A stretch of DNA of 30,187 bases from Bacillota bacterium (GCA_003501485.1 DNPJ01000135.1:1-30187); one strand, 5' to 3'; positions 23,223 to 30,187 are shown, counted from the stretch's first letter. Notes: generated from the sequence alone by a model not told the origin. A program made the numbers and translations.

Positions 23223-24341
23223 TTAGATAAAATCATCAAGTGAAGTTATAAAATCCGCTAAAAGGGCGGCATTGTTCTTATGAGCGGATAAGCCAGGGTG
23301 TCCATCAGCTCCTTTATTATCGGTATCAAAAGCATAATAATATGCACAAGATCCATATTTTTCATTAATTGAATTAATTGATTCAAGTATTCCGTCAATT
23401 AAATCTTTAGATATGCTAACCATCATATTAGAAACGCATACGAATTTTACTTCTTTATATGCGTTTTTTAATTTTTCCATTAATTCTAAATAATTGTTTT
23501 TAAATAATTTTAATTTTGCCGGCTTATCTTTGCTTTGCGAAGAGTTAAATGCAGTGTTATCATTTGTTCCAATATTTATTACCACATATTCAGGAATATA
23601 ATTAGCAAAATCCCATTTACTAACACCATCAGATGTATCATAAATTGTTAACAAATTATAGTCATTGTTAAATGGCGACAAAGCCATTGCTAACCCACTA
23701 TAAGAAATAGTGTTACAATCAAATCCCAATTCTTCAGCACACAACTGACCATATGCTTGCATCGCATCTTCTGTATCCATCGAAAATGATTCCTTATTCG
23801 AAGAAGCTAAATTTCCATAGCCACAACTAATAGAATCTCCATATACTTCCATTTTTCGTTTTTTGCTTTTTTCAATATTAATAATTTCAACATTTTTCAA
23901 ATCATAACCAACAAGACCGATTTTAGAGAACTGAACTTCATTTAATTTATTAATTCGAATGGTGTGTTTACCAATACCAAGATCTTTAATATTAACGATT
24001 TCATATTTATTTGTTAGTTTAATTTTGCTATTTAATACATCATCTACATATAGATTAATAAATTGATAATTTTGATTCGTGAGCTTATTAAATAAATTAA
24101 TACCAAATTGATAATCGTTATTCTTCACATCAATCCTGATTTCGAAACCTGAACAAGAATATGCAAAAGTAGCAATTTCTTTTTCATTCACAATTTCAAT
24201 TTGATATCTGCCAATATAATTTATAAGATTCATTTCTTCATTCTTCTCACTTAAGCTTGTTGTTTCACTATTATTTCCGCATGAGGATATAAGAGGCAAC
24301 ATACACAATAATACAGAAAATTTTTTAAATAACTTATTCAT
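23223..24341 (-). CDS. SGNH-fold esterase lipoprotein, CE2-like
   Basis: 372 residues. A signal peptide ends in the lipobox ISSC with Cys21, so the enzyme should be tethered to the outer face of the membrane. Residues about 38-150 form a beta-rich N-terminal domain and about 163-372 an SGNH hydrolase domain. The latter has the nucleophile S170 in GDSISCGYGN, the Asn motif INIGTNDN (N260) and the C-terminal DGHPGLSAH (D346, H348). A beta-sandwich before SGNH with these motifs is the layout of carbohydrate esterase family 2, which removes acetyl groups from plant or microbial polysaccharides; the true substrate is unknown. No Shine-Dalgarno is present, and a -10 box lies six bases before the ATG. 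Confidence 0.82.
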   Translation of the reverse strand: MNKLFKKFSVLLCMLPLISSCGNNSETTSLSEKNEEMNLINYIGRYQIEIVNEKEIATFAYSCSGFEIRIDVKNNDYQFGINLFNKLTNQNYQFINLYVDDVLNSKIKLTNKYEIVNIKDLGIGKHTIRINKLNEVQFSKIGLVGYDLKNVEIINIEKSKKRKMEVYGDSISCGYGNLASSNKESFSMDTEDAMQAYGQLCAEELGFDCNTISYSGLAMALSPFNNDYNLLTIYDTSDGVSKWDFANYIPEYVVINIGTNDNTAFNSSQSKDKPAKLKLFKNNYLELMEKLKNAYKEVKFVCVSNMMVSISKDLIDGILESINSINEKYGSCAYYYAFDTDNKGADGHPGLSAHKNNAALLADFITSLDDFI

Positions 24342-24347
24342 ATGAAC

Positions 24348-24353
24348 ATTTTA
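24348..24353 (-). promoter_or_regulatory. -10 element, leaderless start of the esterase gene
   Basis: TAAAAT (24353-24348) is separated from the ATG at 24341 by six bases. No -35 box of quality and no Shine-Dalgarno were found. Confidence 0.5.
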
Positions 24354-24425
24354 TCTAATTATTAACACTCTAATTATTTTTTGTCATGTAATCATTTTTA
24401 TTAAAAATAGTAATCATAATTGCTC

Positions 24426-24456
24426 AAAAAAAGAGGCAATTCTAACGAATCACCTC
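24426..24456 (-). terminator. Terminator of the Ig-like lipoprotein gene
   Basis: A 10-bp stem (24456-24447 with 24442-24433, two G-U pairs) closes the loop GTTA and is followed by seven T, about 20 bases after the stop codon at 24475. The rest of the gap to 24354 shows only AT-rich sequence. Confidence 0.88.
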
Positions 24457-24474
24457 CAAATTATTCAAATAAGA

Positions 24475-26085
24475 TTAAGAACTCTTTCTCACTCTAAAAT
24501 TAAAAGCACTATCTTCCGCTGAAACAATATAGAAATTGACATAACTACCTTGATCATATAATTCGTGTATGCTTCCGTTTATAACGGAAATATACTGGCC
24601 ATTATCAATTGAAGCATATACTGTCGTTTTTGTTTCATTGCTGTCCCATTCAAAATAATAGGAACCTTCTCCTTCATTATCATCTATTGAAAAATATGCA
24701 CAAATAACTTTACCAGAAAACGGATTTTCTGTCGTTGGAGTAAGAGTATTTGACGAACTAAAAGTTTGCAAATAATTTTCACTTGAGCCCTTCCATGTCA
24801 CATCATCGAAAATATTTATTCCTGAGAAGCCTACTTGTGAAGTGATTCTTGCTAAGACAACACCATCACCACCAACATAGAAAGAACTATCGCCGAGACG
24901 ATTATTCACTTCACTATTCAAACAACCATACACTTTATCATTTTTGAAAAATTTAATACTAATTTTTCCATTGTATCCAAGTTTGAAAACTCTGTTTTGA
25001 CTACCTAAGTCCATTAATACATCTTTTGTGCTATTTTTACTGAGAGAAATTCCGTCCGTAACTTTTAACGACTCAATTTCTTTAACTTCGAAATCTTTAA
25101 CAAATTGATAAATATAGTTTTTATCTTCAACTTCGTTTTGAATTTCTATGCGATATTTTCCAATTTCTTTTGTAACATCATTTAAAGAAATTTGTTTTAA
25201 AGTATTGTTTGCTTCATATTTAAAATAAGAAGTCTTTAGTGAGGTACCAGATGGAACGCCACTATTTTCAAGTTTTGGATTTGGAAGCGAAGTTCCTTTG
25301 TAAATATTCCCATCATATATGGATGCATTTCCGACTTTAAGAGTTACGACTTTTTTAGTAATGCTACAATCAATACTTGAAAGAGAAAGGTTGTAATTTG
25401 TGTTGTCACATGTTGCTGAAACAACTGACTTTTTGCCCGCTGTTTCATCATCTAAACGAATATTAATCGAAACACTATCACCCTCTAAAACACCATTGGA
25501 ACTATCAAGAGTAACTTCAATATGATTACTTTTATCATATTCTTTATTAAAACTTAAATTTGTTAATTCAATAGGTTTAATTTCAAAATCTGTTTTTGCA
25601 AAACCTTTTTTGTATAATGCATTCCCTTCGACGGTAACTTTAACAGTATATAAACCAGCATTAATTGGAGCGGTCGATGTGTATTTATCATCAGCTTCAT
25701 CTTTTTTCTTATAAGAAACTACAGGCGTTCCGTATTCAACATTAAAATCTGTTCCTGATTTAAGTTCTTGTGCTTTTTTGTTATATGTTCTTTCAGCAAT
25801 TGTAAAAGTTATTTTATTTTCTTTTCCTTCTCTTACATAACCACAAACATTGCAATCCGAATCATTATCTCCATCATATGTGTGAGTTTCTTTTTCACTA
25901 ATTTCACTGCATCCTTCAATAGTGCATTCTTTCCAATGATATTCGTCATCATGAGAATAAGTTTCGTTAAAAGAATGGGTATGAACATCACTATTCGATA
26001 TCTCGTTGCCACAAGATGCAAGGGCAACGATCATGGGGGCCACGCATAAAAGCGTGAACTTAGAAAAACTAAATTTTCTTTTCAT
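24475..26085 (-). CDS. Surface lipoprotein with Cys/His-rich module and YDG-type Ig-like repeats
   Basis: 536 residues. The signal peptide ends in the lipobox LASC with Cys25. Residues about 35-86 form a small Cys/His-rich module (HTHSFNETYSHDDEYHWKEC followed by EGCSE, HTYDG and CNVCGYVRE), a type I recall from surface proteins of gut Firmicutes, possibly metal-binding. Two Ig-like stretches of the MBG/YDG kind follow: about 92-170 (AGLYTVKVTVEGNALYKKGF) and 171-250 (IELTNLSFNKEYD). The C-terminal part (about 340-536) is beta-rich and aromatic and has no family I can name. Binding of a surface ligand is more likely than catalysis. The start follows AAGGAG, so unlike its neighbours it has a normal leader. 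Confidence 0.75.
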   Translation of the reverse strand: MKRKFSFSKFTLLCVAPMIVALASCGNEISNSDVHTHSFNETYSHDDEYHWKECTIEGCSEISEKETHTYDGDNDSDCNVCGYVREGKENKITFTIAERTYNKKAQELKSGTDFNVEYGTPVVSYKKKDEADDKYTSTAPINAGLYTVKVTVEGNALYKKGFAKTDFEIKPIELTNLSFNKEYDKSNHIEVTLDSSNGVLEGDSVSINIRLDDETAGKKSVVSATCDNTNYNLSLSSIDCSITKKVVTLKVGNASIYDGNIYKGTSLPNPKLENSGVPSGTSLKTSYFKYEANNTLKQISLNDVTKEIGKYRIEIQNEVEDKNYIYQFVKDFEVKEIESLKVTDGISLSKNSTKDVLMDLGSQNRVFKLGYNGKISIKFFKNDKVYGCLNSEVNNRLGDSSFYVGGDGVVLARITSQVGFSGINIFDDVTWKGSSENYLQTFSSSNTLTPTTENPFSGKVICAYFSIDDNEGEGSYYFEWDSNETKTTVYASIDNGQYISVINGSIHELYDQGSYVNFYIVSAEDSAFNFRVRKSS

Positions 26086-26113
26086 TAATTATCTCCTTAT
26101 CAAGTTCTAATTT

Positions 26114-26142
26114 AATTTAATCACAAGTAAAAAAAACGTAAA
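26114..26142 (-). promoter_or_regulatory. Possible promoter of the Ig-like lipoprotein gene
   Basis: TTTACG (26142-26137) and TAAATT (26119-26114) are 17 bp apart in the 90-bp divergent gap. Both boxes are weak. Confidence 0.35.
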
Positions 26143-26162
26143 TATTTTTTATGAAAAAAGAG

Positions 26163-26168
26163 TATAAT
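26163..26168 (+). promoter_or_regulatory. -10 element, leaderless start of the Ser-rich lipoprotein gene
   Basis: TATAAT on the plus strand is followed by seven bases and the ATG at 26176. No Shine-Dalgarno and no clear -35 box were found. Confidence 0.55.
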
Positions 26169-26175
26169 CAATTTT

Positions 26176-27000
26176 ATGAAAAAGAAATTAATCATTACCT
26201 TAAGTTTATTAACTTTACTAACTGCTTGTAATAATAATGAAGATATTACTAATAAAAGCACTATTTCATCGAGCAGTTCATCATCTATAAGCGAGGACAC
26301 ATCAACAAATATAACAAATACCTCGTCATCTAACACTTCTTCATCTTCTAATATAAGTAGTTCATCATCTTCAACATCGTCTACTCAAAGAGATGATGAA
26401 TGGTTTGATGGAAGAACTCTTTTAGAATGTGGCTATTATGCAATGGATCTTCCTAAAAATTATGAGAATCCTATTAATTTAAAAACCACATTATCCGCTG
26501 ATAATACTTCATGGTATAACAATGATTTTACTTCAGATATGTCAACACATTGGAGATATATTTATAAGAATGCTTGTGATGATGGTCCAACAAACCACAA
26601 AACATCACCTAATTTTTATAGCGATGAGCTTGGTGGAGTAAAAATCGCTAAAGAAGGTGTCGGCTTACAAAGTCCTATGTTTAATCATACTGGAGAAAAA
26701 CTAGAAATTAGGATTGGCATATCGAGTGTAAACAATAACTCAAAAACTCCCGAAAAAGGCAAAGATCCACTTCACGTATATTTCTTTGATAAAAACGGAA
26801 ACTATTTAAATAAATATGCATTTGAAGAAGGCAGTATAAATGCAAATTCAAAAAATAAAGAACTAAAATTCTATTGGACAGAAAAAGCAACCGAAGTTGC
26901 TTATTTTGAAATACGTCTTAACGCACTCCCTTATAAAGGAAGTCAATGCTATAATTTTGGAATAAAATCAGTAAATATTAAATCTTGGGAAAGAATCTAA
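26176..27000 (+). CDS. Ser/Thr/Asn-rich lipoprotein of unknown function
   Basis: 274 residues and the only plus-strand gene in the window. The signal peptide ends in the lipobox LTAC with Cys18. Residues about 19-71 form a low-complexity Ser/Thr/Asn stalk, encoded by mixed TCA, TCT and AGT codons at 26260-26390. Residues about 75-274 form a globular domain with many Tyr, Trp and Asn and alternating hydrophobic strands (LEIRIGISSV, HVYFFDKNG, AYFEIRLNA), suggestive of a beta-sandwich, perhaps ligand-binding. I do not recognise the family. It is divergent from the Ig-like lipoprotein gene and overlaps the facing membrane protein gene by four bases at the stop codons. Confidence 0.75.
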   Translation: MKKKLIITLSLLTLLTACNNNEDITNKSTISSSSSSSISEDTSTNITNTSSSNTSSSSNISSSSSSTSSTQRDDEWFDGRTLLECGYYAMDLPKNYENPINLKTTLSADNTSWYNNDFTSDMSTHWRYIYKNACDDGPTNHKTSPNFYSDELGGVKIAKEGVGLQSPMFNHTGEKLEIRIGISSVNNNSKTPEKGKDPLHVYFFDKNGNYLNKYAFEEGSINANSKNKELKFYWTEKATEVAYFEIRLNALPYKGSQCYNFGIKSVNIKSWERI

Positions 27001-27530
27001 TTTTCTTTGTTTTCTGATTCATTTTCAACTTTATCTTTTTCTTGTTGTTCAAGTGCTTTTTGTGCTTCGAGTTCTTGCTCTTTCTTTTCTTCTTCTACAG
27101 CAAGAATTAATGACTTGTTTGGAAAGAAATAATGATAAACACCAAAGAAGGAATAAGTTAAGAAAATATAAATAAAAGCAGCTGACATGCCATATTTGTA
27201 CCATTGAGGAGCATTGTCCCAAATAATTATCGATACCATGTTATAGATAAATAGATAAATTCCTAACGGTAGCATTAAAGACTTATCTAAATAATCTACT
27301 TTTTCTTTTCTCTTTTTTGAAACGCTTGCCCATATAAAGTCACCAATAATCCAAACCGAACCCGCTAAAGTGACAAAATTAAATATTTTAGCTCGGACAT
27401 CTGACGAATTCATTACGCCTGTTAATTTAAGAATAGCTACTACTAGAAACACTAAAGCAATAGCTAAATATTCAACGCTCATAATGAGTTTCATCTTTGT
27501 CAAAGAATCCATTTGTTTTTTGTTTTTCAT
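26997..27530 (-). CDS. Four-helix membrane protein with charged C-terminal tail
   Basis: 177 residues from MKNKKQMDSL; the frame is open to 27581, but that part contains the preA terminator and this gene's promoter. Four hydrophobic helices lie at about 15-38, 50-70, 85-104 and 113-135. They are followed by a highly charged Glu/Lys/Gln tail (143-177) that should form a coiled coil in the cytoplasm. The family is not recognised; small four-helix proteins of this kind are common in Mollicutes relatives. No Shine-Dalgarno lies near the ATG; an extended -10 box ends seven bases before it. The stop codon overlaps that of the convergent lipoprotein gene, with no terminator in between. Confidence 0.75.
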   Translation of the reverse strand: MKNKKQMDSLTKMKLIMSVEYLAIALVFLVVAILKLTGVMNSSDVRAKIFNFVTLAGSVWIIGDFIWASVSKKRKEKVDYLDKSLMLPLGIYLFIYNMVSIIIWDNAPQWYKYGMSAAFIYIFLTYSFFGVYHYFFPNKSLILAVEEEKKEQELEAQKALEQQEKDKVENESENKEN

Positions 27531-27537
27531 GTTTTTA

Positions 27538-27546
27538 ATGATACCA
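27538..27546 (-). promoter_or_regulatory. Extended -10 promoter, leaderless start of the membrane protein gene
   Basis: TGGTATCAT (27546-27538) carries the TGn extension and lies seven bases before the ATG at 27530. It closely resembles the TGGTATAAT in front of the 115-residue protein gene. Confidence 0.5.
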
Positions 27547-27559
27547 CCTATCTTAAAAC

Positions 27560-27589
27560 AAAAAAAGTGGCACATTTTCATGCACCACT
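27560..27589 (-). terminator. Terminator of preT-preA
   Basis: AGTGGTGCA (27589-27581) pairs with TGTGCCACT (27574-27566) with two G-U pairs and a six-base loop, followed by seven T, about 15 bases after the preA stop codon. Confidence 0.88.
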
Positions 27590-27603
27590 AATAAGAAGAT
27601 GAT

Positions 27604-28851
27604 TTATAGCTTAATATCTTCGATTTTTGTTTTGCGACCAGGCTTAATTGTTATCTTGCCTTCACTGATTGCATTGACTGGGCAAACATGTCCGCATAAT
27701 AAACATCCAACACACTTATTTTCATTGCATGATGGTTTTCGTTCTTCTTCGTTCCATTCAATAGCTTGATGTCCACCATCATAACAAGAAATATAGCAAC
27801 GTCCACATTTTACACACTTATCATAATCAAATTTTGGTCTAACTATATAATCACGGTTTAGATTTTCAGCAGGGATAATATTTTTGTTTGCAAGTCCAAC
27901 TAAATCCTTTAAATGATCTACGCCTTGCTCTTGCATATAATGCATTAGACCATTTTTCATATCTTCAACAATTCGATATCCATATTGCATAATCGCGGTA
28001 GTAACTTGAAGTGTTGATGCACCAACTAAAATAAATTCAGCAGCATCTTCCCAAGTTTCGATACCACCAATACCTGAAATTTGCAAATCTTTCAATCTTG
28101 GATCTTGACGCATTTGTTGCAAGAAACGAAGCGCAACAGGTTTTACCGCTTTTCCTGAATAACCAGAAATTGCTGATTTTCCATCAACAATAGGAAGACC
28201 AATCTTTTTATCTAAATCAATATTGCAAATAGATTTAATTGTATTAATTGCGGCAATTCCATCAGCTCCACCTTCTAAACATGCAATAGCAACAGGAACC
28301 ATGTCGGTGATATTTGGAGTCATTTTAGCCATCATCGGAAGTTTGCTTCCGCGTTTAACTGCTTGACAATACTTTTTGCATAATTCAGCGTTGGTACCAA
28401 CATCGCTCCCCATAGCGTGAGAAGTCATTTGAGGGCATGATAAATTCATTTCAATCATGTCGGCTCCAGCTTCTTCAACCATTCTTGCAAGGTCTTCCCA
28501 AGTTTGTTCATCGTTGCCCATAATCGAGGCAATTAATACTTTATTTGGAAATTCGTCTTTTAGTTTTCTTAAATCGCGAAGATTCTCTTCTAATGTGTGC
28601 TCTGCGATTTGCTCCATATTTTTAAAGCCTATGAATGGCGTGCTCTCCTTATTTAATTTGTCGAATCGAGGAGATACTTCGTCAATAAAATATGATTTAG
28701 GACCTATTGTTTTAAAAACAACGCCTCCCCAGCCGGTTTCATATGCTTTTTTGCACATATCATAGCAATTACCTACTGGTGAAGAAGACAAACAAAATGG
28801 GTTTTCGAAATGCACACCAAGAAAATCTATAGATAAATCTTTTTTAATCAT
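27604..28851 (-). CDS. preA: NAD-dependent dihydropyrimidine dehydrogenase, catalytic subunit
   Basis: 415 residues. The FMN-binding TIM barrel of the dihydroorotate dehydrogenase family spans about 5-310, with NLSCPQMTSHAMGSDVG (136-152), AKMTPNITD, AINTIKS, GYSGKAVKPVALRF and ISGIGGIETWEDA. The last 75 residues are a bacterial ferredoxin domain with two [4Fe-4S] sites: C346, C349, C352, C356 and C380, C383, C386, C390. These segments closely match what I remember of E. coli PreA. With PreT it interconverts uracil or thymine and the 5,6-dihydropyrimidine using NADH/NAD. It starts two bases after the preT TAA, with GGGGGA upstream, so the pair is co-translated. Confidence 0.95.
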   Translation of the reverse strand: MIKKDLSIDFLGVHFENPFCLSSSPVGNCYDMCKKAYETGWGGVVFKTIGPKSYFIDEVSPRFDKLNKESTPFIGFKNMEQIAEHTLEENLRDLRKLKDEFPNKVLIASIMGNDEQTWEDLARMVEEAGADMIEMNLSCPQMTSHAMGSDVGTNAELCKKYCQAVKRGSKLPMMAKMTPNITDMVPVAIACLEGGADGIAAINTIKSICNIDLDKKIGLPIVDGKSAISGYSGKAVKPVALRFLQQMRQDPRLKDLQISGIGGIETWEDAAEFILVGASTLQVTTAIMQYGYRIVEDMKNGLMHYMQEQGVDHLKDLVGLANKNIIPAENLNRDYIVRPKFDYDKCVKCGRCYISCYDGGHQAIEWNEEERKPSCNENKCVGCLLCGHVCPVNAISEGKITIKPGRKTKIEDIKL

Positions 28852-28852
28852 T

Positions 28853-30085
28853 TTATTTTCCCCCTAAAATCATATCGACATATAAGGCTACTTCTTTGCC
28901 TGTTCTAACTCCGCCAACAACGGTTTTGTCAAATCTAGAATGAGCGATGTCACCACAAACGAAAACTTTTGGGTCATTCGTAAAATAATTTCGTCCAGTA
29001 TTTACCTCGTTTTTAACAAGTTCAATTCCTAATCCATTAACATCAGGATATTGCCCAACTGCGAGGATTATTTTGTTAGTTTTGATTCTTAATTCAGATT
29101 TAATTTCTCTATGAGCAAATGTTACAACGTTATCTTCAATAGATATTGGCATATAACCATCAATTATTGTCACGCCCATTTTTTGAGCACCTTCAAGTTC
29201 TTTTTTGCTCGCTTTAAATTCATCAAATTTTTCGTATACAACATCAGTCACATGATCAACGTTTAATAACTTTAATGTTGTAACGACATCCATCGCAACG
29301 TCTCCACCACCAATAACTAGAACGTTATCTTCGATTTTTACATCGCCTTTTTTAGCTTTTATTTCTCTTAAAAAATCAACAGCGGTTGTCACAATACTAC
29401 TGTCCTTAAACATTGGTAACATTTTTCCATATGAATATCCAACCGCCAATACAACTGCATCGTATTTTTCTTTTAATTCATCTAAAGAAATTTCTTTCCC
29501 AACTTCTTTATTTAAGAAGAAATTAACACCAAGATTTTCAATGCGTTTAATTTCCTTATCAACGATATGATTCGGAAGTCTATATTCAGGTATAAGACGG
29601 AGCATACCGCCTAAAACATTTTCTTTTTCATAAACATCGACTTTATAGCCTAATTGCCTAAATGAAACTGCAGCCTGTAAACTTGCTGGCCCACTTCCAA
29701 CAAGAGCAACAGCTTTCCCATTATCTTTTCCTGCTTTAAGAATTTCCATATTAAGAGATTCTTCATAATCAGTAACATACCTTTGAATACGACCAATATC
29801 GATTGGACGATCGATACCACTTCTTGAGCAACCTTTTTGACAATATTTTTCAGTTGGGCAAACGCGAGCACATATAGCACCGAGGGCGTTATTTTCACGA
29901 ATCGTTTCAGCGGCTCCTTTAAAATTTCTAAATCTTACTGAGCGTATAAATTTATCCGGATTAGTTCCAGCCGGACATGCTTTTGAACAAGGAGCATCGA
30001 GACATAATAAACATCTTGAAGCTTCTTCACACACTGTGAGAGGTGAAAAACCTAATTCAAAATCCTTGTTGTATTTTGAATCCAT
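28853..30085 (-). CDS. preT: NAD-dependent dihydropyrimidine dehydrogenase, flavoprotein subunit
   Basis: 410 residues. The N-terminal domain binds Fe-S clusters through C25, C28, C33, C37 (CLLCLDAPCSKAC) and C72, C76, C82, C86 (CARVCPTEKYCQKGC). It is followed by an FAD-binding fold with GSGPASL at 130-136, an NAD(P)H-binding fold with VLVIGGGDVAMDV around 258-270, and the FAD-closing VFVCGDIAHS. This GltD-like layout equals the N-terminal part of eukaryotic dihydropyrimidine dehydrogenase and passes electrons from NADH to PreA. The start has AAAGGA seven bases upstream. No hydantoinase or ureidopropionase gene is seen in the window, so whether a full degradation pathway exists is open. Confidence 0.93.
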   Translation of the reverse strand: MDSKYNKDFELGFSPLTVCEEASRCLLCLDAPCSKACPAGTNPDKFIRSVRFRNFKGAAETIRENNALGAICARVCPTEKYCQKGCSRSGIDRPIDIGRIQRYVTDYEESLNMEILKAGKDNGKAVALVGSGPASLQAAVSFRQLGYKVDVYEKENVLGGMLRLIPEYRLPNHIVDKEIKRIENLGVNFFLNKEVGKEISLDELKEKYDAVVLAVGYSYGKMLPMFKDSSIVTTAVDFLREIKAKKGDVKIEDNVLVIGGGDVAMDVVTTLKLLNVDHVTDVVYEKFDEFKASKKELEGAQKMGVTIIDGYMPISIEDNVVTFAHREIKSELRIKTNKIILAVGQYPDVNGLGIELVKNEVNTGRNYFTNDPKVFVCGDIAHSRFDKTVVGGVRTGKEVALYVDMILGGK

Positions 30086-30111
30086 AATTATTTCCTTTCT
30101 TCTGTAAAATA

Positions 30112-30120
30112 ATTATAACA
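30112..30120 (-). promoter_or_regulatory. Extended -10 promoter of preT-preA
   Basis: TGTTATAAT (30120-30112) has the TGn extension. It lies 26 bases before the preT ATG, leaving a short leader with a normal ribosome binding site. No good -35 box is seen. Confidence 0.55.
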
Positions 30121-30145
30121 AAAAAATTATGCAATTTCGCATAAT
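30121..30145 (-). terminator. Terminator of the gene to the right of the window
   Basis: ATTATGC (30145-30139) pairs with GCATAAT (30132-30126) around a six-base loop, followed by T residues. It would end a minus-strand gene lying beyond 30187. Bases 30146-30187 are AT-rich without a recognisable feature. Confidence 0.7.
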
Positions 30146-30187
30146 AGTTTGTTATTGCTAATTGAAAATATAGAACTAATCAAATTT

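Noticed and set aside
24433..24456. Sequence resembling a perfect Shine-Dalgarno (GGAGGTGAT) downstream of a stop codon, as sign of a small gene
   Set aside because: It forms one arm of a 10-bp terminator stem with a T-run, and no open frame follows.
25768..26049. 93-residue plus-strand frame antisense to the Ig-like lipoprotein
   Set aside because: The lipoprotein frame has a signal peptide, lipobox and ribosome binding site; the opposite frame has none of these.
26260..26390. Serine-codon tract as a phase-variable microsatellite
   Set aside because: The tract mixes TCA, TCT, TCC, AGT, AGC and Thr/Asn codons irregularly; there is no long uniform repeat unit that would slip easily.
1..30187. 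UGA read as tryptophan (mycoplasma code)
   Set aside because: Long conserved genes are complete without in-frame TGA, and every Trp codon checked is TGG. The absence of TGA stops is reported instead.
1..30187. CRISPR array, insertion sequences, prophage or defence system
   Set aside because: No regularly spaced repeats, transposase or integrase motifs, or nuclease/helicase clusters were seen on either strand.

Overview
The window is a compact, AT-rich, almost entirely minus-strand chromosomal segment built around the ribosomal-protein and RNA polymerase gene clusters. The ancestral Firmicutes order can be read from high to low coordinates: cysS, rlmB, a sigH-position sigma factor, rpmG, secE, nusG, rplK, rplA, rplJ, rplL, ybxB, rpoB, rpoC, rpsL, rpsG, fusA. 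The low GC, that gene order, strong AGGAGG ribosome binding sites, a Mollicutes-like shortened ribosomal protein L11, several lipoproteins and no outer-membrane genes point to a monoderm Bacillota of the Bacilli/Erysipelotrichia/Mollicutes-related radiation. An uncultured host-associated lineage is likely, but this is inference; no rRNA is present. Trp is read from TGG wherever I checked, so the standard code applies, yet none of the 27 complete genes ends in TGA (17 TAA, 10 TAG).

Layout. 1-1104: the str operon (rpsL, rpsG, fusA running off the left edge) with a near-consensus promoter and a structured leader. 1131-2933: a self-contained M6-type metalloprotease lipoprotein gene. 2937-13481: one long unit, rplK-rplA-rplJ-rplL-ybxB-rpoB-rpoC, with an L1-type leader before rplK, an L10 leader before rplJ and a terminator after rpoC. 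13483-15769: a P1B-type zinc/cadmium ATPase with its own promoter and terminator. 15781-16863: rpmG-secE-nusG with promoter and terminator. 16856-17940: a YitT membrane protein. 17900-22822: sdaA, cysS, rlmB, sigma factor and mrp, closely spaced in one direction and ending at a terminator. 22846-27546: an accessory segment with an orphan small protein, a CE2-like SGNH esterase lipoprotein, a large Ig-like lipoprotein, a Ser-rich lipoprotein (the only plus-strand gene) and a four-helix membrane protein. 27560-30120: preT-preA, the NAD-dependent dihydropyrimidine dehydrogenase pair.

The housekeeping core has been opened at three points by cassettes: the protease between rpoC and rpsL, the ATPase between nusG and rplK, and mrp/yitT between the sigma gene and rpmG. 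Housekeeping genes mostly carry good Shine-Dalgarno sites. Several accessory genes, and sdaA, instead have a -10 box ending 6-9 nt before the ATG and no Shine-Dalgarno, which suggests leaderless mRNAs. No intergenic stretch exceeds 300 bases; the longest are 13322-13533 and 974-1168, both described below. I saw no tRNA or rRNA genes, insertion sequences, CRISPR arrays or prophage genes. I did not find a clear new defence or mobile system. The most unusual signals are the absence of TGA stops, the leaderless gene group, an Asn at the RpoB rifampicin position 526, the shortened L11 loop and a divergent sigma factor with a possibly sequestered start site.
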